Shown here: in pieces, positions 43,253-49,827 of the stretch
Layout: the number at the start of each line of letters is the position of its first letter
Position numbering within the stretch: position 1 is the first letter of the stretch
Source of the DNA: Pelagihabitans pacificus
GTDB taxonomy: Bacteria > Bacteroidota > Bacteroidia > Flavobacteriales > Flavobacteriaceae
Direction of reading: 5' to 3'
NCBI RefSeq assembly: GCF_009371985.2
Contig: NZ_VIKU02000001.1
Coordinates: 1,426,001 to 1,490,000 of the forward strand
DNA length: 64,000 bases
Position numbers and translations under genes: made by a program
Notes under the pieces: model-generated
The model's database searches: none
What the model saw: only the letters and a program-made list of their open reading frames with translations
What the model was told of the DNA's origin: nothing

Positions 43253-44263
43253 ATGTTGAAAGCTGTTTGGTCAATGGTCATACTATTGATAATTGGTTCG
43301 TGCAAAGAACGCCCCGAAACAACGGAAGAAGCTTCGCAAAAAGAAATTATACAGCCCCATTGGACTCCCGTGGTGTCTGAAGATCAAGGCCAGCCCGTGG
43401 CACGGCATGAGGCCGCCTTTGTCCGCGTTAGGGACAAATTCTACCTATTGGGTGGCCGAGATATCCGCCCAGTGAGCATTTATGACACCAAGACCAAGAC
43501 CTGGTCCCAGGGAGTCGAACCTCCCTTGGAACTACATCATTTTCAGCCCGTTGTGTATGACGACAAAATCCATATAATTGCCGCGATGACCGGTGGTTGG
43601 CCCAACGAGACCCCCACCACCCATGTCTATACCTATGACCCATCGACCGACAGTTGGTCGAAAGGTCATAAAATCCCCGAAAACCGCCGTCGCGGGGCGG
43701 CTGGTGTAGTCTTGAATGACGGTAAAGTGTACGTTGTCTGCGGAATTAAAAATGGTCATATCGGGGACCATCAAAAATGGCTCGACCGTTACGATCCGAC
43801 CACAGGGGATTGGGAAACGTTGGCCGATGCCCCCCGTACCCGGGACCACTTTCAAGCGGCGGTAACAGGAGGAAAGCTGTATGCCGTAGCCGGACGCAAC
43901 ACCGGGAGCACCGACGACCCCTTTGGAGGTACCGTCGCCGAGGTGGATGTCTATGATATCGAACAGAATCGCTGGGAAACCTTACCCCACCATCTACCTA
44001 CCGAGCGGGCCGGGAATGCGGCCATTCTGTTTGATGGGGAACTTGTCGTTGCCGGCGGGGAATCCCCCATCCAGGAAAAAGCCCATAACGAAGTGGAGGC
44101 ATTGAATCTCAGCACCCATCAATGGCGAAGGTTACCCTCTTTGCTGGAAGGGCGTCATGGTACCGGTTTATTGGAATTCGAGGGAGCGCTCTATATCGCC
44201 TCGGGCTGCGGCAATCGTGGTGGGGAACCGGAGTTGGTGACGATGGAAAAATACAGTAACTAG
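43253..44263 (+). CDS. kelch-repeat lipoprotein
   Basis: The 336-residue product starts at the ATG at 43253, which gives the lipobox ILLIIGSC. The body is a kelch propeller of about six blades, each with the GG-Y-W pattern: DKFYLLGGRD, TYDPSTDSWSKG, GKVYVVCGIK, RYDPTTGDWETL, GKLYAVAGRN, VYDIEQNRWETL, LVVAGGES and ALNLSTHQWRRL. Kelch propellers bind proteins or glycans, and some relatives are galactose-oxidase-like or sialic-acid mutarotases; no copper ligands are visible. It is probably cotranscribed with the amidase gene. The role, perhaps cell-surface glycan binding, is inferred. Confidence 0.88.
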   Translation: MLKAVWSMVILLIIGSCKERPETTEEASQKEIIQPHWTPVVSEDQGQPVARHEAAFVRVRDKFYLLGGRDIRPVSIYDTKTKTWSQGVEPPLELHHFQPVVYDDKIHIIAAMTGGWPNETPTTHVYTYDPSTDSWSKGHKIPENRRRGAAGVVLNDGKVYVVCGIKNGHIGDHQKWLDRYDPTTGDWETLADAPRTRDHFQAAVTGGKLYAVAGRNTGSTDDPFGGTVAEVDVYDIEQNRWETLPHHLPTERAGNAAILFDGELVVAGGESPIQEKAHNEVEALNLSTHQWRRLPSLLEGRHGTGLLEFEGALYIASGCGNRGGEPELVTMEKYSN

Positions 44264-44270
44264 GGTTCCT

Positions 44271-45626
44271 TTAAAAATCGATGATACTAAAGAACCAATT
44301 ACCATCAATGGGAGTTCCGGCATTGTCGTAAATCTGTACGGTAAAACTTGACGTAGTTTGATTGGTGACCTCGATGGAGGCCGCCCCGGTATTCAACAAA
44401 CTCAGCTGTACCACATAGTCGGCCGTACTGGCATTCGTCGTAAAAAATACCCTATAATCGCCCGGCCCCATGCTGTTCACGGCAAGCACGTTAAAAGCTC
44501 TGGTAATGCCCCCCTGATTCATTTTACCAGCTGCATGAAACGGACTCCCGGCAGCGGTCGGTGAAATCCAGTCGGTGCCGGTGGCGGTAGCACTCAGCAC
44601 TTGTCCCGGGGTACCCGCATCCCCATCCGAATCTAAAAAGAGACCATTGCCACCCGCATTCAAATCGGTCAAGGGAACGCTCAAGGTGCCTGCGCCGTCG
44701 GTAAGGTTCAAGTTGCCGCTATCGACCTCAAATGTGGTATTTACACCGGTCGCCAAGCTGCTCACATCAATAGTTACCTGATTACTGGCTCCCTCATTGA
44801 TGATCAAATCGGTACCGACTACGGAACCGTCCGCAATCAATTCGTTGGTAGGGTCTTCGGTTCCCAAATCGGTCAACGGCACACTCAGGGTGCCGCCCCC
44901 ATCGGTAATGCTCAGGTTACCGCTGGCCACTTCAAAAGTGGTATTGTTACTTCCCGAACCCCCTCCGGCCAGCGAGCTCACATCAATAATTACCTGATTG
45001 CTGGCGCCTTCGTTGATGATAAGGTCGTTCCCCACCACGGTACCATCCACGATCAATTCGTCGTTGGGATTGCCGCCCCCACCGAGTATAGGGGTCAGGT
45101 CCACTTCGTTTCCTGCCGTCGCCGGATTGGACAATCGGAGCGTGTTGCCGTCCAACGCCAAATCGGTCAGTTCGTTTTGGGCATCCATATCGGTATCCTC
45201 CGCCACATGGTCCTCGATGGCATCCGCCGTAGCATCGATTTCATTTTGTAGTCCACTATCGTCGTAAAAAGCACCCCCGTTGTCCACAATGGCATTCCCG
45301 GGCACCGTACTGACCCCTCCTGCGCCGCCTTGGGCACAAAGATTGATCCAAGTAGCACCGTTGAACGAATGCACACAACCGATGTCGGTATTATAGACCA
45401 AGGACCCTGGTAAAGGACTCAGGGCGTTCATCTGCAGGGTGGTGACCCGGGTGAGTACCAATACGAGTTCGTCGCTTTCGAGCTCCAACAGCGAGCCGCT
45501 GTCGATAAGCTGGGGATTCTCCCCGATTTTTACCTGTGCAAGTCCTTCCGATCCGGGCCATAGTAAAAAGCCCAATAGGACCATTGCCAAAGGGAAAGCC
45601 GATGTAGTAAAAAAGATGCGACGCAT
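44271..45626 (-). CDS. secreted fibre-like repeat protein
   Basis: A 451-residue protein with a signal peptide (AMVLLGFLLWPGSEGLAQ). The mature N-terminus (LPGSLVYNTDIGCVHSFNG-type) matches the start of Bacteroidota proteins with trimeric fibre features. The middle has two near-identical units of about 68 residues containing LIINEGASNQV and GTLSVPLTDL, joined by variable glycine-rich linkers. A distinctive C-terminal beta domain (VFFTTNASTADYVVQLSLL) ends the protein. The layout suggests an elongated, possibly trimeric surface fibre. It converges with the kelch gene after 7 bp and lies downstream of the fibronectin-domain gene on the same strand, 124 bp away. Confidence 0.75.
   Translation of the reverse strand: MRRIFFTTSAFPLAMVLLGFLLWPGSEGLAQVKIGENPQLIDSGSLLELESDELVLVLTRVTTLQMNALSPLPGSLVYNTDIGCVHSFNGATWINLCAQGGAGGVSTVPGNAIVDNGGAFYDDSGLQNEIDATADAIEDHVAEDTDMDAQNELTDLALDGNTLRLSNPATAGNEVDLTPILGGGGNPNDELIVDGTVVGNDLIINEGASNQVIIDVSSLAGGGSGSNNTTFEVASGNLSITDGGGTLSVPLTDLGTEDPTNELIADGSVVGTDLIINEGASNQVTIDVSSLATGVNTTFEVDSGNLNLTDGAGTLSVPLTDLNAGGNGLFLDSDGDAGTPGQVLSATATGTDWISPTAAGSPFHAAGKMNQGGITRAFNVLAVNSMGPGDYRVFFTTNASTADYVVQLSLLNTGAASIEVTNQTTSSFTVQIYDNAGTPIDGNWFFSIIDF
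44655..45066 (-). repeat. two tandem ~205-bp coding repeats
   Basis: The fibre-like gene carries two direct repeats of about 205 bp, with each copy encoding a DLIINEGASNQV and GTLSVPLTDL block (approximately 44861-45066 and 44655-44860). Slippage or recombination would change the fibre length. Confidence 0.7.
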
Positions 45627-45631
45627 GTGGA

Positions 45632-45639
45632 CAAAAATA
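45632..45639 (-). promoter_or_regulatory. candidate -7 box, very close to the fibre-gene ATG
   Basis: The minus strand reads TATTTTTG (exact TAnnTTTG), ending 5 bp before the ATG, which would give a nearly leaderless mRNA. No TTG is found at the expected -33 distance. Confidence 0.4.
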
Positions 45640-45750
45640 GCATTATCTCCCTATATATCTAGGATTGGATACGGTAATTTCGAGGCAGTAAGCAGCTGGA
45701 ATTGAATGGGCAGGTACCATCCGATCTGTTAAACAGAACGGGAAGTCAGT

Positions 45751-47187
45751 CTACTCCCTGGCTCGATTTTCTTGATTCGATAATCGTTCCAGTTCCTCCA
45801 CTCTTGCCTTTAATTCCTGCTGTGCCCGTTCCTGGGCCAATATGTAGAGGGTGAGCTCCTCTATTTTTTCCAAAAGCAATTTGTTCATTTCCCCCAAAAA
45901 AATGCCATTTTCGGCCACTTCCGCCGCAGAGGGGATATTGATGAGATGGCCTTTGGTCTTTATATGGGCGGCTACTTGCTCCAAGGTCGGTAGGGGATAG
46001 TCTTTTTCAAAGACATAATCGGCCCAACCGGTCTCTACCTTGATTTCCTTTGCGCGAAGATTTCCGTTGACCGCCAATTTCCAAGTGCCCGGGTCGGTAG
46101 TCCCGATTCCCACGTTGCCTGCATTGTAATAGGCGTTGTTGTTGGTTAGGTTCCACACGGTACCCGTTCCGCCGGTGGAGGTCGTGGTGACCGTTACCAC
46201 ATTGCTGGGCGCGCTTTCGTTCCCCGCAGCATCCAGGGCGGTTACCGTAAAATCATAGGACGTCGCTTCCGTAAGGCCGGTAGCCGTGTAGGTAAGGAGA
46301 TTCCCCAAAGAGGACCCGAGCGCCCCATCTATGTACACGTTATAACCGGTCACCCCGGTATTATCGGTGCTGGCCGTCCAGGAAAGTTCGACCGAATTGG
46401 GGGTGATGGCCCCGTTGCTGGCCACGGGTGCCGAGGGGGCTTGGGTGTCCGCGGTAGTGCCCGTGGTCACCGTCACCACATTGCTGGGAGCGCTTTCGTT
46501 CCCCGCCGCATCCAAGGCGGTTACCGTAAAATCGTAGGAAGTCGCTTCTGTTAGGCCGGTAGCCGTATAGGCGAGGACATTGCCCAGAGTGGACTCGAGT
46601 ACCCCATCTTTGTATACATTGTAACCGGTGACCCCGATATCATCGGTGCTGGCCGTCCAAGATAGTTCGACCGAACTGGTGGTGATGGCCCCGCTCGTTG
46701 CCACCGGTGCCGAAGGGGCTTGGGTGTCCGTAGCGGTTTGTACGAAGGTAATCGAAAACGTGTCTGTGGCAAGCAGCGTTCCCGAACCGGAACCACCGCT
46801 AAAATATTGTACCGTAAAGGAAAGGGTACCTTCGGTCGGGGTCCATGCGATGTAATTGCCACTGGTATCCCCTCGGTAGGCGTAGGGGGCCACCCCTTCG
46901 GTTCGGGTATAGCCGTCACTGCTAGTGAAGCGTACGCTCCCTACGGCCTGGGGCGGGATGGCATTGATATTGAGATTGCTGCCCACAGCATCGAGAGCAT
47001 AGGTGGCGCCATCGATAATTTCCAAGATACTGGTATCGGTATCGGCGTTGATCAATTGAAGCACCCCAAAGGTAATGTCCCTGGCGGGCGGTTCGGGAGT
47101 GGCTTCCTCAAAAGTTTTGGCAGCGTGGATTATACTGAAAAAGCTACTGAGAAGGAGTGCTAAAAAAAGGGTACACGGTTTTTTCAT
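45751..47187 (-). CDS. secreted fibronectin type III repeat protein with phage-tail-fibre-like end
   Basis: A 478-residue protein with a signal peptide (FLALLLSSFFSIIHA). An N-terminal beta domain (to about 150) contains a TLSFTVQYFSGGSGSG segment. Two fibronectin III domains follow at about 155-245 and 246-340, nearly identical: TQAPSAPVA, VELSWTASTD, GYNVY, SYDFTVTALDAAGNESAPSN. The C-terminus has NVGIGTTDPGTWKLAVNG, as in many Bacteroidota proteins with a tail-fibre/S74-adjacent end, then WADYVFEKDYPLPTLEQV and a terminal coiled coil (LLLEKIEELTLYILAQERA). It is probably an extracellular adhesive or trimeric fibre. The nearly identical FN3 units suggest recent duplication. Confidence 0.82.
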   Translation of the reverse strand: MKKPCTLFLALLLSSFFSIIHAAKTFEEATPEPPARDITFGVLQLINADTDTSILEIIDGATYALDAVGSNLNINAIPPQAVGSVRFTSSDGYTRTEGVAPYAYRGDTSGNYIAWTPTEGTLSFTVQYFSGGSGSGTLLATDTFSITFVQTATDTQAPSAPVATSGAITTSSVELSWTASTDDIGVTGYNVYKDGVLESTLGNVLAYTATGLTEATSYDFTVTALDAAGNESAPSNVVTVTTGTTADTQAPSAPVASNGAITPNSVELSWTASTDNTGVTGYNVYIDGALGSSLGNLLTYTATGLTEATSYDFTVTALDAAGNESAPSNVVTVTTTSTGGTGTVWNLTNNNAYYNAGNVGIGTTDPGTWKLAVNGNLRAKEIKVETGWADYVFEKDYPLPTLEQVAAHIKTKGHLINIPSAAEVAENGIFLGEMNKLLLEKIEELTLYILAQERAQQELKARVEELERLSNQENRARE

Positions 47188-47460
47188 GGTCGGTTGGTTT
47201 TTGGTGAATGATGCCGTTCTTTGGCGTTGTTAAAATATTCAAAAAATAGCAAGCGGTAAAGAAAAAGCCTATTTTTTTGTAAGTTTTATTCGAAGCGGAA
47301 TCCTCGTGCTCCTTAATGGTGGTAGTATGCAATCCATAGTCTTATGTAGGATGCAGAATGATTAAGATTACGGTTACTTTTACCAGCTATCCGGGGCTTT
47401 GCGACGTCATAGAATTCGTAGCGTAGGTCGCTCGACCGTAAACTGTTTATTTACGACGGC

Positions 47461-47520
47461 GCGAAGTTGCAAACTTCGCACAGCTGGGGTATAGGTACAA
47501 GCGTGACGCTTCCGCCAGCG
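47461..47520 (+). repeat. REP-like elements 1-2 upstream of RAYT
   Basis: GCGAAGTTGCAAACTTCGC at 47461-47479 is a perfect 8-bp stem with a GCA loop. GGTAC at 47494 is followed by AAGCGTGACGCTT (5-bp stem, TGA loop) at 47499-47511 and CGCCAGCG. Confidence 0.75.
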
Positions 47521-47596
47521 TGGGCTTAATGCTAAAAAAGCCACTTCTCGACAGCATTTAATATCCTTGTTTTTTAGTCGCCGTCATGGCCTACTC

Positions 47597-47628
47597 GGTA
47601 CGCCACTGGTCAGAGACTAGCGATAGCG
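47597..47628 (+). repeat. REP-like element 3 upstream of RAYT
   Basis: GGTAC head, then CTGGTCAGAGACTAG (6-bp stem with one G-T pair, AGA loop) and a GCGATAGCG tail. Confidence 0.65.
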
Positions 47629-47646
47629 ATTATTCTAGCGGCAGCT

Positions 47647-47682
47647 GGGAACGGTACCAGTTGCAAACTGGCACTAGCGGGG
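47647..47682 (+). repeat. 36-bp REP, left copy
   Basis: A GGTAC head, the perfect stem CCAGTTGCAAACTGG (6-bp stem, GCA loop) and CACTAGCGGGG. The whole 36 bp recurs exactly at 48828-48863 on the other side of the RAYT gene. Confidence 0.85.
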
Positions 47683-47800
47683 CTCTTCGTTTAGCGAAAG
47701 TTTAGAACAACTATCTGGTGAAGGAGGATATATTTTCCCAAGAAAACTATTTATTGTCTTTCCATTCATATTTATGATATTACCACAAAAATCGACGTTG

Positions 47801-47830
47801 CTAGCGCTCGTCTGTGACGAGTGCCGGTAC
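47801..47830 (-). repeat. REP-like element in inverted orientation, just upstream of RAYT
   Basis: CTAGCG, the perfect stem CTCGTCTGTGACGAG and TGCCGGTAC; on the minus strand this is the same head-stem-CTAGCG layout as the other copies. It lies 59 bp before the RAYT start. Confidence 0.78.
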
Positions 47831-47888
47831 TAGATTATAAAAAAATATAGCGGCATTGCGGAAGCGATGGTTTTTGTATTTTAAACGA

Positions 47889-48446
47889 ATGAGCAGAAAA
47901 TACAAATTTCACAATCCAACGGCTCCGTATTTCGTTTCTTTCGCAACGGTATATTGGTTAGATGTATTCACCAGAGAGGTTTACCTGAAGGTGTTGGTCG
48001 ATAGTATCGAATATTGCCGAAAGCATAAAGGAATGGAACTTTTCGCATATTGCTTTATGCCAAGCCATGTTCACTTCATCTTCCGGGATGTTAATGAAGA
48101 CCCGACCGGTTTACTTCGTGATTTTAAGAAATATACTTCTAAGAAAATAGTAAAGGCTATTGAAGAAAATCCTCAAGAAAGCAGAAAAGAATGGTTGCTT
48201 TGGATGTTCGAAAGAGCAGGGAAGAAAATAGAAAATGTTACAAAATATCAATTTTGGCAGCATCATAACAAACCCATCGAGCTTTGGAGCACCGCGGTCA
48301 TCAAACAGAAGTTGGATTATATACATAACAATCCCATTGAGGCCGGTTTTGTAACAGCCCCTACCCACTGGAAATATAGCAGTGCAAGAAATATTGCTGA
48401 GCAAGATCCTGCTTTTGAGATCGATGCCATTGGGTTTTTGGAATGA
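47889..48446 (+). CDS. REP-associated tyrosine transposase (RAYT, Y1/HUH type)
   Basis: A 185-residue single-domain HUH nuclease of the IS200/RAYT class, starting at the ATG at 47889 (MSRKYKFHNPTAPYFVSF). The metal-binding HUH motif is His60-Val-His62 in FMPSHVHFIF, and the catalytic tyrosine is Tyr144 in QKLDYIHNNPIEAG. The family cuts single-stranded DNA at REP palindromes and is thought to spread them. No partner TnpB and no target-site ends are seen, so it is a domesticated-type single gene. The flanking repeats, one of them a 36-bp pair, are its likely substrates. Confidence 0.92.
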   Translation: MSRKYKFHNPTAPYFVSFATVYWLDVFTREVYLKVLVDSIEYCRKHKGMELFAYCFMPSHVHFIFRDVNEDPTGLLRDFKKYTSKKIVKAIEENPQESRKEWLLWMFERAGKKIENVTKYQFWQHHNKPIELWSTAVIKQKLDYIHNNPIEAGFVTAPTHWKYSSARNIAEQDPAFEIDAIGFLE

Positions 48447-48472
48447 GGTAGGATTTCTTATTGGTATGGGCA

Positions 48473-48575
48473 CCCGTCACAGACGGGCGCTTGAGGGGGC
48501 TAGCACACATGAGCCCAGCGAGGGGCTCTTCATCTACAGTTTTTCTTACTCGATACGGCACGAGTTGCAAACTCG
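48473..48575 (+). repeat. REP-like elements 5-6 downstream of RAYT
   Basis: CCCGTCACAGACGGG at 48473-48487 (6-bp stem, ACA loop) and CGAGTTGCAAACTCG at 48561-48575 (6-bp stem, GCA loop). Both have flanks related to the GGTAC and CTAGC parts of the other copies. Confidence 0.75.
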
Positions 48576-48784
48576 CGCTAACCTCTATGTTGCTTGGAAC
48601 GCCGTAGATGCAATGGCAGATGGGAGGATAGGAAAAAGGGGCGCTTGGACGAGAATCTCATTTATGGTAATACGCTCCTTTTATCTGGCATACAAAACCG
48701 TCATACAGGTAAACGCCCTAAACCCATTAAAAAAGTAAAAGCCACCTATTGGCAGCTTTCCCTATCGTTCTCTTACTCGGGCTC

Positions 48785-48810
48785 GGTACCCGTCACAGAC
48801 GAGCACTAGC
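48785..48810 (+). repeat. REP-like element 7 downstream of RAYT
   Basis: GGTACC, the core CGTCACAGACG (4-bp stem, ACA loop) and AGCACTAGC. The stem is weaker than in its sister copies. Confidence 0.7.
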
Positions 48811-48827
48811 GAACACGAGGACTAGCG

Positions 48828-48863
48828 GGGAACGGTACCAGTTGCAAACTGGCACTAGCGGGG
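48828..48863 (+). repeat. 36-bp REP, right copy
   Basis: Exact 36-bp duplicate of 47647-47682, in the same orientation. The RAYT gene and the other copies lie between the two. Confidence 0.85.
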
Positions 48864-48870
48864 GGGGGGG
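48860..48870 (+). repeat. G11 homopolymer tract
   Basis: Eleven consecutive G follow CTAGC, overlapping the right REP copy by four bases. It lies 19 bp downstream of the stop of the second candidate immunity gene. Homopolymers of this length are prone to slippage or sequencing error. Confidence 0.8.
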
Positions 48871-48889
48871 TGAATTATTTAGATAACTC

Positions 48890-49366
48890 TTACCAACTTC
48901 CACCTATATTATCAATTCCACCACTTATCAACAATTGCTTGCCTTTAGACCTAAGTCTAATAAATCTTTCACAACCATCTTTCTTTTCAAGATAAGAGGT
49001 CTTATAAGATGTTATAAAGGCATTGTCTTTTTCTATTCTTCTAATAAACTCTTTATAACTCTGAATATCGGAAATTTCCATTTCAAAAGTATAGCCACAT
49101 AAAACACTATCCTTAAAAGCAAAGTGGTATAGAACTTTTGATTCTTCGTTCAATTGATTATTCTTTTCAAAATAAGAGAAAACTTCAATTTTACTATTAA
49201 CCAAACTATTACTATTCCTATTTAATTGTAAAGGTAGAATCTCATTACACAAATCTTTATAAGAAAGCCCTAAGTTGTAATCATTTATCCCAGCATCAGA
49301 TAACTGCATGTTACAATTATTACCAATAAAAATCTTTATCATAAAAATCATAAAAAATAATCTCAT
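48890..49366 (-). CDS. AT-rich hypothetical protein, candidate RHS-associated immunity gene 2
   Basis: A 158-residue protein, markedly AT-rich against its surroundings. It has a hydrophobic start (MRLFFMIFMIKIFIG), probably a signal peptide. The remainder is a mix of strands and helices with many Asn, Lys and Ser residues and no known motif. Its ATG overlaps the TGA of the preceding gene (ATGA), so the two are translationally coupled. The position directly behind the toxin-like RHS C-terminus is that of polymorphic-toxin immunity genes. Function is inferred from position only. Confidence 0.6.
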   Translation of the reverse strand: MRLFFMIFMIKIFIGNNCNMQLSDAGINDYNLGLSYKDLCNEILPLQLNRNSNSLVNSKIEVFSYFEKNNQLNEESKVLYHFAFKDSVLCGYTFEMEISDIQSYKEFIRRIEKDNAFITSYKTSYLEKKDGCERFIRLRSKGKQLLISGGIDNIGGSW

Positions 49367-49800
49367 CTCAATGGCTTTAAAAATTCTAAATCTATATAAT
49401 AAGTGTCTAGATATTCATAGATAAAAATAAAATCCTGATTTTTCAACTTGCTTCTAAGAATTGTACTTTCAATATTTATATGCTTAAAATACTTTTTCTT
49501 GCCAGAGTTACAAATCAGTATTGATTGATTTTGTTGTTTATCCCTAAAATTCCATTTGTTATACTTTATAAATTTCAATCCTTCCACATCCCCCGATTCG
49601 TAAACGCCAGAGAACTTCGTTTTATCATTTTTAATAATTATACAATCATTTGAATCTACCTTAATCGGGATAGAATTATTCTTAATTCTCTTAATCAATC
49701 GAGCTTTACTTATCACAACTTCTGCACTAACCTGTTTAATGAAGAAGTATTGCAATATAAATCCAACCGTGATTATAGATAAAATCAAAAATGGTGCCAT
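49363..49800 (-). CDS. AT-rich membrane-anchored protein, candidate RHS immunity gene 1
   Basis: A 145-residue AT-rich protein with one N-terminal membrane helix (APFLILSIITVGFILQYFF) and a basic, strand-rich domain facing one side of the membrane. It begins 28 bp after the stop of the RHS gene and is coupled to the next gene by an ATGA overlap. Small, AT-rich, membrane-tethered proteins at this position are typical of immunity to membrane-active or periplasmic RHS toxins. No known motif. Immunity is an inference. Confidence 0.65.
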   Translation of the reverse strand: MAPFLILSIITVGFILQYFFIKQVSAEVVISKARLIKRIKNNSIPIKVDSNDCIIIKNDKTKFSGVYESGDVEGLKFIKYNKWNFRDKQQNQSILICNSGKKKYFKHINIESTILRSKLKNQDFIFIYEYLDTYYIDLEFLKPLR

Positions 49801-49827
49801 ATATAGGTGTAAACATTGCCATTAGAT

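Larger units (their letters stand above)
47188..47888. other. 701-bp non-coding region packed with REP-like palindromes
   Basis: No gene is supported between the fibronectin-type protein and the RAYT. At least four palindromic REP-like elements are listed separately. Short ORFs here overlap the palindromes and look spurious. Confidence 0.65.
48447..48889. other. 443-bp non-coding region with downstream REPs
   Basis: Four REP-like elements and a G11 tract are found here and listed separately. A 118-codon plus-strand frame (48382-48738) overlaps the RAYT end and the repeats; it is not supported. Confidence 0.6.

Noticed and set aside
48382..48738. A 118-codon plus-strand frame across the REP cluster
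   Set aside because: It overlaps the end of the RAYT gene and runs through palindromic repeats with no protein-like pattern.
47188..48889. CRISPR array
   Set aside because: The repeats are palindromes of varied sequence at irregular distance without equal spacers, and no cas gene is near.
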